Below, one piece after another: positions 33,598-44,700 of a stretch of 64,000 bases of DNA. The notes under the pieces are model-generated. The model had not been told where the DNA came from. It saw only the letters and a list, made by a program, of their open reading frames with translations, and did not search any database. Numbering within the stretch: position 1 is the first letter of the stretch; each line of letters begins with the position of its first letter. The position numbers were made by a program, and so were the translations under genes. The DNA lies in NCBI GenBank assembly GCA_907163375.1, contig CAJQUW010003464.1, positions 186,001 to 250,000 of the forward strand. The letters run 5' to 3'. The DNA is from Prostheceraeus crozeri. Lineage: Eukaryota; Platyhelminthes; Polycladida; Euryleptidae.

Positions 33598-34386
33598 TTA
33601 AACTTCTCTAACCAAAAGATCTATCATAATCTCTTCACCTCCAAAATTTATTTCTTGTCCTTTCTCATCAGTGATTCTAATGTTAATGTTGTTAATAGTT
33701 TTTCTTGTAATAGGGAAATATATTAATGTTTGTGGAAATACATTTAATCTATAACCAATGGGTACAGTAAAAGCTGGAAAACTGAAAATTAAATTTGACA
33801 ATTTACCATTTATATATCCTCCTTCAATAATGTCACAATGTACAACAATTGAATTTATTTCATTTATTTTTGGAATCTTCTCACCTAAATGATAACCTTG
33901 ACTATAGGTTTGTTTATTAAATCCTAATAGCTTTGACAATGATCTATCATGATTAAAATCAACTTGATGATTTTCGTCTAAAGTAAGAGAAAATTTATTA
34001 ACTGCCGGTTCAACTGCAAAATGTAATTGTTTCTTATCTTTAAATGGTATACCTAAATGTCTCTTAATTTCAATTGATATTGATTCAACTTCGTAGGAAC
34101 CAGGAAGAAAAGTTAGTATTTTCCACGTTTTACCTTTATCAGTAGAATATCTAAATTGATCATTCACATCTTTGATAACGTTTTGAATAGTGTTAAATGT
34201 GGAGAAACTAGTCAATGCAATTTGATAATTTTTATTTTGTTCCAAATGTAGAATGGGTTCTAAATTACAAGTGTGTGATGAAGTAGTTGTCATAGTTTTT
34301 AACGTCGCACTAAATTTTGATGAACCCAAAATCTCTGTCAAATTTTCTAAATGATTATTAATTTTGTCTAAATCTGCTGAACACAT
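33598..34386 (-). CDS. Polinton 1 minor capsid (penton-like) protein
   Basis: 262 residues, nearly identical to 39654-40442. The C-terminal half (FPQTLIYFPITRKTINNINI, then EKGQEINFGGEEIMIDLLVREV) matches the pattern I-x-I-x-D-x-x-G-x-x-I-x-F-x-GE of Polinton/adintovirus minor capsid proteins, which form single jelly-roll pentons. Its place next to the ATPase is usual for the family. Confidence 0.75.
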   Translation of the reverse strand: MCSADLDKINNHLENLTEILGSSKFSATLKTMTTTSSHTCNLEPILHLEQNKNYQIALTSFSTFNTIQNVIKDVNDQFRYSTDKGKTWKILTFLPGSYEVESISIEIKRHLGIPFKDKKQLHFAVEPAVNKFSLTLDENHQVDFNHDRSLSKLLGFNKQTYSQGYHLGEKIPKINEINSIVVHCDIIEGGYINGKLSNLIFSFPAFTVPIGYRLNVFPQTLIYFPITRKTINNINIRITDEKGQEINFGGEEIMIDLLVREV

Positions 34387-34427
34387 TTTTTAGTTAAAAT
34401 TTTGAATAAATATTTTTTTATAAAAAA

Positions 34428-35244
34428 ATTAGAAACAACATATTTCAGCTATACTTTTATAATCCTCTTCATTTAGAATCTTCATTTCTGACAGTCTTTT
34501 CAATAAAGCATGAATTTCACTGAAACTAGAATTATGTCCTTCTTTTATTGCAGATATTAAAATATTTAATCAATTTAGTAATTCTTGTGGATCATCTAGT
34601 AAGAATACAGTTGTTTCTGTTTTAAAACCTTTTCCTACTTTAATTCCCGTTGATAATAAATTTTCTAATTGTTTATAACTTCTAAGAGATTTTACTGCAC
34701 CAACTCTATCTAACATAGCTTTATATTTTATGAGATCTTCTACAGCATAAGTATTTAAATCTGCTCCTCTTAAAAGATCAACAAAATTTCTATCCAAACT
34801 AAAAGGAGATTTATCTGGTGAAAAAATTAAACCTCGAAAAGGTTGTGGAAATATTTCTTTTTGTCCGAGATAAAATCTAGGTATTGTTTTTCCATCTATA
34901 AATGAAATAGAATGCTCAAATTGCATAGATTTTGGTAATTTCTTATTAATATTTGATTCCAGTAAACCATAGTCATCTAATATAGTTTTGTGTGCTGGAT
35001 CTGTTATATTAATTTGTTTATCATTATTTGTAAGTTCTTTTTCAAGAGTTTTAAATGGTTCCATGGTTTTTTCAAAATCAGTTTTTACTTGCTCGGCTTG
35101 TTGCATTTTTTCAAACATATCAGATTGAATACCAGCTTTTATCATTCTATGCTGAAGATGATTTTCTTTCATAACATTTCTTTGTTTTATTAACTCTTCT
35201 AATTGTTTAATTCTTTTAAAATTATCAGCTCTAATTTTATCCAT
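34428..35244 (-). pseudogene. Polinton 1 conserved protein of unknown function
   Basis: About 270 residues. The N-terminus is a coiled-coil (DNFKRIKQLEELIKQRN), followed by a conserved core RFYLGQKEIFPQPFRGLIFS and a helical C-terminus. A shorter relative is at 39040-39596. Similar proteins lie near the minor capsid gene in many Polintons, but I cannot name a function. The region is interrupted near its end. Confidence 0.6.
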
Positions 35245-35440
35245 TTTTTATATTGTATTTTTATATTATGTTTTATCCATTTTTAAAATATAATATTTGA
35301 ATTTTGTGGTACCATTGGAATACAACAAAACATTTTACTGAACAAATTATTTTTTTATTGCTTTGGCGTGTGACATCTTTTCGTTTTAAGTTTTGTTTAA
35401 TAAAGTTTTGCCTAATTTTCGCTTTAAGTTTTTAGCTCTT

Positions 35441-36091
35441 CTAAAAAATTTTATCATTTTCTTCATTAGAAATTTTACCATCACTAGAAATTTTGCCATC
35501 CTGTTTATTCTTGTCATGAACTTTTTCTGACTGTAATTGAAATGATATTTGATTTGCTTCATTAGCCATTTGATCAAATTTTTCAATCTCATCTAACGTA
35601 ATAACATTATCATCACACACTCTTTGAAAGTAGTAATGCAATTTGTCATAGACTTCTTTAATATGTAAATCCTTAGTTTTTAATGATTTTCGTTTCTTAG
35701 TAATTAAAGATTTATCTAACATTGTAACAAGCGAAGTTGTAAAAACACCCGTACCTGTTAAAGCTGTAGGAACTACTGGAATTATTAAAACACCTGAAGA
35801 TATAACAATTGAAAGAGCGCCTAAAGAAACTGTTAAGAATATTCCAATGCCTTGTGTTACATTCTTAACTTTAGACCATCTCTTTCTTAATTTATCATAA
35901 TGCTCTAATCTTAATAATAATTGAGATTCCTTATCTTTCATATACCTAACTCTATCCTTGTGTTTTTCTCTATTCAATTCAGTTATTTTTAATTGTGATA
36001 ACGAAGGATATATTCTCGTCGCTGTCGAAGTTTCTTCCATTTTCGTCGTCGCCGTCCCCATTGAGGTTTCTTCCATTTCTGAGGTTTCCAT
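35441..36091 (-). CDS. Polinton 1 hydrophobic protein of unknown function
   Basis: 216 residues. A charged N-terminal 80 residues (KDRVRYMKDKESQLLLRLEHY) precede a hydrophobic stretch at about 81-125 (GIGIFLTVSLGALSIVISSG, then VLIIPVVPTALTG) that could form two membrane segments. A charged C-terminus follows. The start is preceded by CTTTAAAAATG and lies inside the terminal repeat, so the 5' part is duplicated at the other end of the element. Polinton 2 keeps only a remnant. Confidence 0.65.
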   Translation of the reverse strand: METSEMEETSMGTATTKMEETSTATRIYPSLSQLKITELNREKHKDRVRYMKDKESQLLLRLEHYDKLRKRWSKVKNVTQGIGIFLTVSLGALSIVISSGVLIIPVVPTALTGTGVFTTSLVTMLDKSLITKKRKSLKTKDLHIKEVYDKLHYYFQRVCDDNVITLDEIEKFDQMANEANQISFQLQSEKVHDKNKQDGKISSDGKISNEENDKIF

Positions 36092-36439
36092 TTTTAAAGA
36101 AATATTTTGAATACAATCTTCTGGTATATTAAGACTATGCGCAATTCTTAGACAACTTAAATTTTCATCTGCCTAAATTTTCGACCACGCGATATTTTTT
36201 AGATTACGTGATATTTTGAGACAACTTAAATTTTCGGCCACGTGATATTTTGAGACAACTTAAATTTTCGATTACGTGATATTTTTCGGACTGCCTAAAT
36301 TTTCGAAATTTGTCACTACCTAAATTTTTGAAATTTGGAGACTACCTAAATTTTTGAAAATCTCGCAAGGTGTGACATCCGGTGCGAGCGAAGCGAAGTG
36401 AAGCGAAGCGACGCGCCGGATATCATACCCTATACTACT
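35841..36439. repeat. Right terminal inverted repeat of Polinton 1
   Basis: Matches the reverse complement of 20780-21431, with fewer 34-bp subrepeats. The extreme end carries the fold-back palindrome with GAAGC repeats at about 36369-36425. Confidence 0.88.
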
Positions 36440-36590
36440 AGGAAGAGCCAAAGTTTTAATGATGTTGTACTTAAATTAAGAAATGATTAATTTCAGTTGC
36501 CATTCGGCAACCATCATCAGATAGAAGGAATTAAACATAGACTGCAGTTTTCTGCAAGAGATTTTTCTTCTCATTCTTGCTAATGCATTT
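36440..36590 (-). other. Possible Penelope-like terminal-repeat remnant with a hammerhead-like stem
   Basis: On the minus strand (36520-36491) CTGATGA is followed by a 6-bp stem GTTGCC-GAAT-GGCAAC and then TGAAA, the core order of a hammerhead stem II. Stem I does not form convincingly. Its position across Polinton 1 from the Penelope endonuclease relic at 20.3-20.8 kb suggests both were one Penelope region before Polinton 1 inserted. Confidence 0.35.
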
Positions 36591-37110
36591 TTCCATTCAA
36601 GCAATCTTTCCAATTCTGGCCATCACTTTTGTTGATGCTCCATCTTCAGCATAATCTCCATCTCTTGACAACGATATCGCTCCTCGCACTGAAAAGTTGA
36701 CTTTTTAATCTTTGTGAATATAGTTATTACATTTCCAATGATATCGATCTCATCAGCAAATCGCAAGTTGCTAATTCGGATCCACCACAGGTAATATCAT
36801 TCAGCCGTTCATCAAAAGCGTCTGTCGTGATGCATTCTAGAAAGAGATTAAACGACGATGGAGAGAGTATGTATCCGTACCTGACTCCTACATTAGAGGA
36901 AAACCAGCTGCTGTAGTCATGATTGAGACGAACTTCACTTTTTGCAGTCTAATGCAGATATCTAATCAGTGCAATGATGTCCTTTCCTATTCTGTGTTTC
37001 GCACGATATGCCGAACCCTTCGTGCCAGAAGCGGTCAAACGCCTTTTTAAATCGATGAAATTCAAAAAGACACATTGCGTAGCACTAATTCTCAGCAGCA
37101 TATATTCCGT
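36590..37110 (-). mobile_element. LINE reverse-transcriptase fragment (degenerate)
   Basis: Minus-strand pieces in several frames match the RT order: VFLNFIDLKRRL and ASGTKGSAYRAKHRIGKDII (37030-36955), a YLLS-like loop, a region corresponding to LNDITC, and LRFADEIDIIGNVI near 36730-36770, which corresponds to the catalytic FADD. Stops and frame changes are frequent, so it is an old relic. It is distinct from the LINE tail at 38.0 kb. Confidence 0.65.
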
Positions 37111-37315
37111 AGTACGATATTTCAGATTCCGTAGCACTAGTTCGCTTGTATTCGGAGTAGTAGAGTGTCATTGCAGTTCTATTGCTAGCCTCCTGTATCC
37201 ACTTGCCATTTGTTCACTATTACCATTATCCACTTTCCATTATCCACCAGGTGTAGTCTTAGTTAGAGTGTAGCATTGGTTAAATTGTAATCGGTGTAGT
37301 AGTGTCATTGCACGT

Positions 37316-37323
37316 GTATTGTT
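37316..37323. repeat. Left 8-bp target duplication of the hAT-like element
   Basis: ATTGTTTA immediately precedes CAGGGTT. The identical ATTGTTTA follows the opposite terminus at 54225-54232. Confidence 0.85.
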
Positions 37324-37440
37324 TACAGGGTTAGCCGGTAATTTTACCACCTGGTAAAAACCGATAAAAACCTGGTAAAAACCACCAGCTTTTGTCACCA
37401 TTTTTCGGCAAAAACTGGCAAAAACTGGCTAAAACTATTT

Positions 37441-38033
37441 TTCCAGCATTACTACTAAAGTTTTTTGGGTACATACAATATAAGGGATCATCGTCACTCC
37501 TTACTTTATTGATGAACGTTAGTCGCAATAAGTTCACTTTACTTTTTCATCATTCGATAAACATTTAGGCCTGCATTTTCACAATTCAAACCTATCAATA
37601 TCGCAATCATTCATCGCAATATTTCAATCAAGAATATGTTCCATGTATAGGTGTAAGAATATGAATTATTATAAAAAATATTGTTATAAAGCTGTTGTGC
37701 ATTACTCTTCTAAGTGTGCACGCATTTTGTTGCTTTACGAATTTCATTCATTGTATGATGCAACAGACGTCCATGCTGGAAGGAAATCATTTGGCTCTAT
37801 ATAAAAGATCAAAAACAGGCATTCCATGAAGCTAGAAGGGTAGGAAAATGTAGAAATCTGGCCCCGGATTTCTACGATTAACCTCCCTGCTGATCTCATA
37901 GATTGGCTTGTCTTCTAAATCTGTGGCAAATGTCCCACACCCATTGTGATTACAAGAATATTACTATGAAATTTATCCTGCACTCCCAGAAGGACTAGAT
38001 AAAAATTTTGCCCCTCAACATTTTTCTTGTCAC
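37441..38033. other. Interior of the hAT-like element, no gene
   Basis: AT-rich filler without a transposase-like frame. Confidence 0.4.
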
Positions 38034-38659
38034 TGCTATTCCACGGCAGAGTACTGTTCGCCGGTGTGGAAAGACTCTCGCCACTGTGCTTCCATCGACA
38101 CGCAACTGAACCAATCCATGAGAACAATAACTGGAGCGATCAGGAGTACTCAAACTGAGTGGCTTCCAGTTCTCTGCAACATTCCTCTACCAGCTATCCG
38201 CCGTATGACAGCGACGGCGCACCTGTTGCAGAAAGTCCAGGCGATCCCGACCTTGCCGCTGAACGATGACCTCAACAATCCGCCGCGCCTGCGCCTGCGG
38301 TCACGCCATCCGGTATGGCGCAACAGACCGCCAGCAACCTATGATCCCGCTCAAGCCTGGTGTGAGGGGTGTCAGAAGTGCGAGGTCCACAACAAATCGC
38401 TGATTGACGATCCAACAACTAAAGTCCCGGGCTTTGACCTCCCCCGGGCCAAGTGGACACTCCTCAACCGGCTGAGGACGAACGTCGGGCCATGTCGCAG
38501 CTCCCTGCACCGCTGGGGTGCTCGTCAATCCCCGCTGTGCGACTGTGGTCAGACTCAGACTATGGCACATATCGTGAAGGACTGCCCTGTCACAGCTCTT
38601 CGTGACGGCATCGGCGCTCTGCACTCTGCCTCTGAAGTGGCCAGTACTTGGCTGTCTAG
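38034..38659 (+). mobile_element. LINE (non-LTR retrotransposon) C-terminal fragment, interrupted by Polinton 2
   Basis: The open frame reads TAEYCSPVWKDSRHC, MRTITGAIRST, RTNVGPCRSSLHRWG then CDCGQTQTMAHIVKDCP, which is the C-terminal part of a non-LTR retrotransposon ORF2 after the RT domain, with a zinc-binding-like Cys/His end. It is 5'-truncated, as is usual for LINEs. The frame stops matching at the Polinton terminus and resumes at 52985. A TTGTCA string at 38028-38033 and 53169-53174 may be its target duplication. GC content is much higher than in neighbouring sequence. Confidence 0.85.
38654..38659. repeat. Left 6-bp target duplication of Polinton 2
   Basis: GTCTAG here and at 52985-52990, directly abutting the two termini. 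Confidence 0.92.
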
Positions 38660-39010
38660 AGTAGTATATAGTGTGACATCCGGCGCGACGCTTCGCTTTG
38701 CTTCGCTTCGCTTGCGCCGGATGTCACACTTTTGCGGGTTTTTTCAAAAAATCAAAATTTCAAAAATTTCAAAAATTTAGGTAGACTTCAAATTTCACGT
38801 GGCCGAAGGCCGAAGGCCGAAGGGCGAAAATTTAAGCGTTTTTAAAAATACCCAATTTTCAAATTTTTCAAAATCTCAAAATTTGAGAATTACAATTTTC
38901 ACCCTTAAAATCATGACCGTTCCAGGACACCGAAAAAATCATAGAAGTTGTGAATCTCAAATTTGAGAATTACAATTTTCTCGCTTAAATCATGATCGTT
39001 CCAGGACTTA
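38660..39010. repeat. Left terminal inverted repeat of Polinton 2
   Basis: Starts AGTAGTATATAGTGTGACAT. A fold-back palindrome with 16-bp arms (GTGTGACATCCGGCGC and its complement) encloses a CTTCG-type pentamer run. The arm then carries GGCCGAAGGCCGAAGG and CTCAAATTTGAGAATT repeats shared with the right end. Confidence 0.88.
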
Positions 39011-39039
39011 TGGATTACTATGGATGACTGTTAGATGAC

Positions 39040-39596
39040 TATGGATTACTAGAATCAAACATTAATAAGAAATTACCAAAATCTATGCAATTTGAACATT
39101 CTATTTCATTTATAGATGGAAAAATAATACCTAGATTTTATCTCGGACAAAAAGAAATATTTCCACAACCTTTTCGAGGTTTAATTTTTTCACCAGATAA
39201 ATCGCCTTTTAATTTAGATAGAAATTTTGTTAATCTTTTAAGAGGAGCAGATTTAAATAATTATGCTGTAGAAGATCTTATAAAATATAAAGCTATGTTA
39301 GATAGAGTTGGTGCAGTAAAATCTCTAAAACGTTATAAACAATTAGAAAATTTATTATCAACGGGAGTTAAAGTATGAAAGGTTTATCTGAAAAACAGAA
39401 AACTGAAACAACTGTATTTTTACCAGATGATCCACAAGAATTACTAAATAGATTAAATATTTTAATATCTGCAATAAAAGAAGGACATAATTCTAGTTTC
39501 AATGAAATTCATGCTATATTGAAAAGACTGTTAGAAAAGAAGATTCTAAATGAAGAGGATTATAAAAGTGTAGCTGAAATATGTTGTTGTTTTTAA
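39040..39596 (+). pseudogene. Polinton 2 remnant of the unknown conserved protein
   Basis: Matches the C-terminal two thirds of 34428-35244 (RFYLGQKEIFPQPFRGLIFS core, then DDPQELLNRLNILISAIKEG). The N-terminal coiled-coil part is absent. Broken. Confidence 0.7.
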
Positions 39597-39653
39597 TTTT
39601 TTATAAAAAAAATATTTCATAAAAAAATATTTATTTAAAATTTTAACTAAAAA

Positions 39654-40442
39654 ATGTGTTCAGCAGATTTAGACAAAATTAATAATCATTTAGAAAATTT
39701 GACAGAGATTTTGGGTTCATCAAAATTTAGTACGACGTTAAAAATTATAACAACTACTTCATCACACACTTGTAATTTAGAACCCATTCTACATTTAGAA
39801 CAAAATAAAAATTATCAAATTGCATTGACTAGTTTCTCCACATTTAACACTATTCAAAATGTTATAAAAGATGTGAATGATCAATTTAGATATTCTACTG
39901 ATAAAGGCAAAACATGGAAAATATTAACTTTTCTTCCTGGTTCTTACGAAGTTGAATCAATATCAAATGAAATTAAGAGACATTTAGGTATACCATTTAA
40001 AGATAAGAAACAATTACATTTTGCAGTTGAACCGGCAGTTAATAAATTTTCTCTTACTTTAGACGAAAATCATCAAGTTGATTTTAATCATGATAGATCA
40101 TTGTCAAAGCTATTAGGATTTAATAAACAAACCTATAGTCAAGGTTATCATTTAGGTGAGAAGATTCCAAAAATAACTGAAATAAATTCAATTGTTGTAC
40201 ATTGTGACATTATTGAAGGAGGATATATAAATGGTAAATTGTCAAATTTAATTTTCAGTTTTCCAGCTTTTACTGTACCCATTGGTTATAGATTAAATGT
40301 ATTTCCCCAAACATTAATATATTTCCCTATTACAAGAAAAACTATTAACAACATTAACATTAGAATCACTGATGAAAAAGGACAAGAAATAAATGTTGGA
40401 GGTGAAGAGATTATGATAGATCTTTTGGTTCGAGAGGTATAA
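39654..40442 (+). CDS. Polinton 2 minor capsid (penton-like) protein
   Basis: 262 residues, differing from the Polinton 1 copy at only a few positions by eye. Carries the GYRLNVFPQTLIYFPI and EKGQEINVGGEEIMIDLLVR segments that mark Polinton minor capsid proteins. It is preceded by AACTAAAAAATG and followed by the packaging ATPase. Open along its length. Confidence 0.78.
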   Translation: MCSADLDKINNHLENLTEILGSSKFSTTLKIITTTSSHTCNLEPILHLEQNKNYQIALTSFSTFNTIQNVIKDVNDQFRYSTDKGKTWKILTFLPGSYEVESISNEIKRHLGIPFKDKKQLHFAVEPAVNKFSLTLDENHQVDFNHDRSLSKLLGFNKQTYSQGYHLGEKIPKITEINSIVVHCDIIEGGYINGKLSNLIFSFPAFTVPIGYRLNVFPQTLIYFPITRKTINNINIRITDEKGQEINVGGEEIMIDLLVREV

Positions 40443-40529
40443 ACTCCTACGCGAAGCTAGAGAAGTCTAATATTCTTCTTCTTCTTTAGAAACAAAAGAT
40501 TAAAAAAAATAAAATTTTTTTATTAAAAA

Positions 40530-41297
40530 ATGAGTGAACTTTTCCCATTAAATAAAAAAAAACTTAAATTTAATCATCATCCAAATTTATCTAATAAAGT
40601 TTTGTCAGTTATTTGTGGAAGATCAGGTTTTGGTAAAACGTATCTATTATTTAAAATTCTCACGACACCCAACTTTTTGGATTATAACAATCTTATAATT
40701 TATACAACAACGGCAGAACAACCCGTCTATCAATTTTTAAAATATGGATTTGAAAATAATCTTAAAAAAACAGCAATTGCTTCATTATTCAAAGAATATG
40801 AAAAATCTGAAGATGAAGAAGAAATAAGTTCGTGGTGTGAAGAAGCAGCAAAAAATAATCAGTTAGTAGAATCTAATAAAAATAAGTATATAAAGATACA
40901 ATTAATAGATGATAGTGGTAATATGCAAGATCCTAGTAAACTAGATAAAACAATGAAACATTGTGTAATTTTTGATGATTGTGTTAATGATAGAAATCAG
41001 TCAGTTCAGAGAAATTATTTCACAAGAGGTAGACATAATAACTGTAGTGTTTTTTATTTAACACAAAGTATGTATTTATTAGACGGAAGTGTTATTAGAA
41101 AGAATGCAAATATATTTATACTATTTGAAATAAATGCAAGAAACTTAAGTGATTTGTTAAGAGATTTATGCGTAAGAAATAAAGATGAATTTAAACAATC
41201 GTGTAACAATGCTTGGTCAAAAGATTATGGATTTATCACAATTAATATTGATAAAAAAATTCATGAAAGAGTTATAGAAAATATTTTCGCGGAGTGA
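40530..41297 (+). CDS. Polinton 2 FtsK/HerA-type packaging ATPase
   Basis: 255 residues. Walker A is CGRSGFGKT near residues 29-37, Walker B HCVIFDDC near 142-149, and a FTRGRHNNCSVFYLTQS segment follows near 162-178. This is the Polinton/NCLDV-type DNA-packaging ATPase family. The start lies in an ATTAAAAAATG context. Confidence 0.9.
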   Translation: MSELFPLNKKKLKFNHHPNLSNKVLSVICGRSGFGKTYLLFKILTTPNFLDYNNLIIYTTTAEQPVYQFLKYGFENNLKKTAIASLFKEYEKSEDEEEISSWCEEAAKNNQLVESNKNKYIKIQLIDDSGNMQDPSKLDKTMKHCVIFDDCVNDRNQSVQRNYFTRGRHNNCSVFYLTQSMYLLDGSVIRKNANIFILFEINARNLSDLLRDLCVRNKDEFKQSCNNAWSKDYGFITINIDKKIHERVIENIFAE

Positions 41298-41366
41298 AAG
41301 TCGATAGAAAATATTTTCGCGGAGTGACCGAACGGAGTGACCGAATAATTTTTTCTTATAAATTTT

Positions 41367-41696
41367 TTGTTAATAAAAATAAAAAAAAATATTTTGGATG
41401 TTTACAAGATAGAGCATGTACCAGTTTTAAAAGATTATCGTCATCCTACAAATCCTGTAAATTCGAAGAAAGAAGTTAGATTTTATTATCATCATAAATA
41501 CGTAGCGCTCGTTACAGATTATAAAACAAAACATGGTATTAAACCGTGTGTTAAAACAAAAGACTTTCCACTTTGTTTGAGAAGTTTCCGAGTATTTTTG
41601 GCGTATAATAATTTATGGTGGTTGGTTAAGAAAGAACATTTAACAACACATGAATTAGAAACATTACATCAATTACATATTCCTGTGTATATGTAA
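41367..41696 (+). CDS. Polinton 2 conserved small protein
   Basis: 109 residues, orthologous to 32412-32717 and in the same place between ATPase and polymerase. Contains YYHHKYVALVTDYK and FLAYNNLWWLVKKEHL. No family recognised. The exact start is uncertain. Confidence 0.65.
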   Translation: MLIKIKKNILDVYKIEHVPVLKDYRHPTNPVNSKKEVRFYYHHKYVALVTDYKTKHGIKPCVKTKDFPLCLRSFRVFLAYNNLWWLVKKEHLTTHELETLHQLHIPVYM

Positions 41697-41744
41697 AAAC
41701 GGAACCGAAGTTCTATGTAAAAATTCATTTTTCTTTTAAAAAAT

Positions 41745-44700
41745 ATGAATCGTGAAATGTCTCTCGGACAAACGTCTACGATTGATGAATTAATCAAGAA
41801 ACAAATTGCTGAGTTTGATGCGCAAATTAAACATAGTAAACGTAGTAAACGTATTAAAAAACAGAAACGTACTAGGCGTAGTATTAGACGTAATACTAAA
41901 AAACAGAAAAGTGGAACAAAAGAAATATTAGAAACTCCTATTAGTGATATCTTTTTTGATGATAGAATTAAAGATGAACTTGGTGATGATTTATGTAATT
42001 TATTTAATCCAAATGAAATTAAATATGAAAATGTATCTTTTATTAATGTAGTAAATGATATGCGGAAACTTTTAGCAAATGGTAAAATTATTAATTTACT
42101 TGGAAAAGTTGTTAAAGATCAGGAAAATATAATTCGAAATTTTTACGTAACCTTTTATAATAAAAAATCATTTGAAACATGGTTTTCGAATCTGGATGAG
42201 AAATCCAATGCTAACGAATGGATTTTTACAGGTGATATGAAATATGAAGATTTTGGAATGAAGTTAGTACAAAGATCGCATAGAGGGGCAGGGATTAATA
42301 TGAAATATAGAATCAAAGAATATTTCGGTGAATATTGTTATATTCCTTCTGAAGATTTTTGTTTTATTAAATGTTATAATGTTTTACGAGGTTTTAATGA
42401 AGAACAAGGAGAAATGATGAAAGAAATGTTTAATAATTTTTTATATAAAGAGAAAGCCACATCTAGAACAGGAGTAATGTCAAACTGCAAATTTTCTCAA
42501 TTCAATAAATTTTTTGGAGAATGTGTTCAATATTATAGTCCTGCCAATCGTCATTTAAATACTAGAGGAATTGAAACGTTTCATAATTATGTTTATTACA
42601 ATTATTTTCACGCAGGTTCAACAATTGGTCACTATTGTTTAATTAATAAATCTCATAAATTAAAAGCTATTAGAGAAATTGAAAATAATTTCAAACCCAT
42701 ATATAAAACAGTTACTGATGAAAATCTAACAACGCGTCCATATAAAATCATAACAAAGAAAAAAATTGACTATGGTTCAACATATATTTGGGATCTCGAA
42801 ACTTTTCCCGATCCTAACTGTTCAACAGCTCATCGTATTCCTTACGCTGTAGGAGCTATTAATTTTAATAAATTTATATGTTGTTTACCGAAACAAAGAT
42901 TGAAAGAATTAGAAACACGTTTGTTAAGTGATATGATTAAAATTAAACGATCAAAAGATGAAGACGAAATTAAAAAACTTAAAAAACAGATTAATGAGTA
43001 TAATAATTTAACTGAATTAGAATTTAATAAACTTCAAAATTGTGTGAAAATATTTACGAGAACTGAGGATGATGAATGTTCGATCGGGGGAAACCCAGAG
43101 GACGTATGTCCGATCCATCAATTTTTTAAAACTCTTGGAAAATTTAATTATTCTAGAGTAACTTTAATAGCTCACAATTCATCAGGTTTTGATTCCTATT
43201 TTCCGATAAAAGCTAATTTAAAATTATCTAAACCGCCTCTTAAAACTTCAAGAGCAATATTGACTGCTTCATTACAAAATCCTTATACAACTGAATGTGT
43301 TAGTAGATATATTCAAAAATCTCTTAGATTTAAAAACAATATGAAAAAAGATTCACCTTCAGGTAAATTAGCACTTCAAACTATTATAATGAAATGTAGT
43401 TATCAACATGTAAAAACAAGTCTTTCTAAATGGTGTGAGAATTTTAAAATTCCTACGAATGTGTGTAAATTAAATTATGAAATTGGAGACATAACACATG
43501 AAAATTATAAAGAAAAAGAAAATGAATGGAGACCATATTTAGTTAACGATATATCTTTCTTTAGCTTTTTGTATCAACAAATATAATAATGTTATGCAAG
43601 ATTTAGTTGGTGAAGATATAACTACTAATTTGACATCCTCTGCTTTAACATTTAACGGTTGGATGAAAAGCGTACAAAATGACAATATAAATATTCATTC
43701 TCATATAGATTTATGGGCTAGAAATTATATTAGAAAATCTGTTAAAGGTGGAAGAGTTTCGGCAAATATAAGAAAATACATATCGCCATTTCGTAGCATC
43801 TTGTTACCAATATTAAAACAGTATTTACCTGGTCGCTGCCCTGGGGGGGCTTTGTCCTTTGGAAGTAATTTAATAGATTTAATGAAACAGTATCGAGATT
43901 TAGGAGATAAAACTGAAATTTGTAAGAAAATTTCAAATCAACTACTTGAACAAAAACATGAATTTCTAATGGCTTTTGATGCCACATCTTTATATCCATC
44001 AGCTATGTATGATGAAAATTCAGAATACCCTAAAGCTGAATCCGCTAGAAAATTTAGACAAGAAGAAGAGCGGGAAATAGTATATAAATTTAATACTCAA
44101 ACGTTTAGACCTAAAACTGGAATATTTACAGTTGTGTTTCAATATCGGAATGATATGTTTTTTCAACCAGTTCCTATTAAAGATAAAGTTAAAAATCAAA
44201 ATAATAATTCTCATGTAAAAGTAATCAGGTTTAGAAATGGTATATGTTATGATGTATTAACTTCTGTAGACATACAAGAAATTGTTAGATGTGGGGGAAA
44301 AATCTTACATATTACTGACGGTATAATTTATGAAAAAAATTATCAAGTTTCACCATTTCGAAATTATATTGAAAAACTTTTTAATTTGAGAAAAAGATAT
44401 AAAGCAGAAGGAAATACTGTAGGCGATGAGTTAATTAAATTATTGATGAATTCGCTATATGGCAAAACTGTGCAAAAAGATATAACCACTAAATATCATT
44501 TATGGAATGAGAATACATTGCGAAAAAATTTCACTCAAGAAGTAAAAGATTATGAAAAATTAAATGATGAACAATATTTAGCGAAAGTAGAAATGGAAGA
44601 TGATGAATTTCTTAAAACTAATATTGTAAAAGATGGGAAGACGTCGTTCATGCCTTCACACTTAGGTTCTTTTATTCTTTCTCACTCTAGAAGAATCATG

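Larger units (their letters stand above)
20780..36439 (-). mobile_element. Polinton/Maverick element 1 (fossil, intein-bearing)
   Basis: A 15.66-kb element with long terminal inverted repeats (about 652 bp left, 599 bp right). Most genes run on the minus strand. Read from the right end they are: a hydrophobic protein, an unknown protein, minor capsid, packaging ATPase, a small protein, DNA polymerase B with intein, fibre-like and coiled-coil proteins, a small virion-type protein, major capsid, a Gly/Ala-rich protein, PLA2-like domain and integrase. The adenain-like protease and a small zinc-finger-like frame are on the plus strand. Gene content and the 6-bp target duplication identify a Polinton. 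It is broken, with roughly ten breaks spread over several genes. Its imperfect target duplication suggests it is somewhat older than Polinton 2. Confidence 0.93.
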
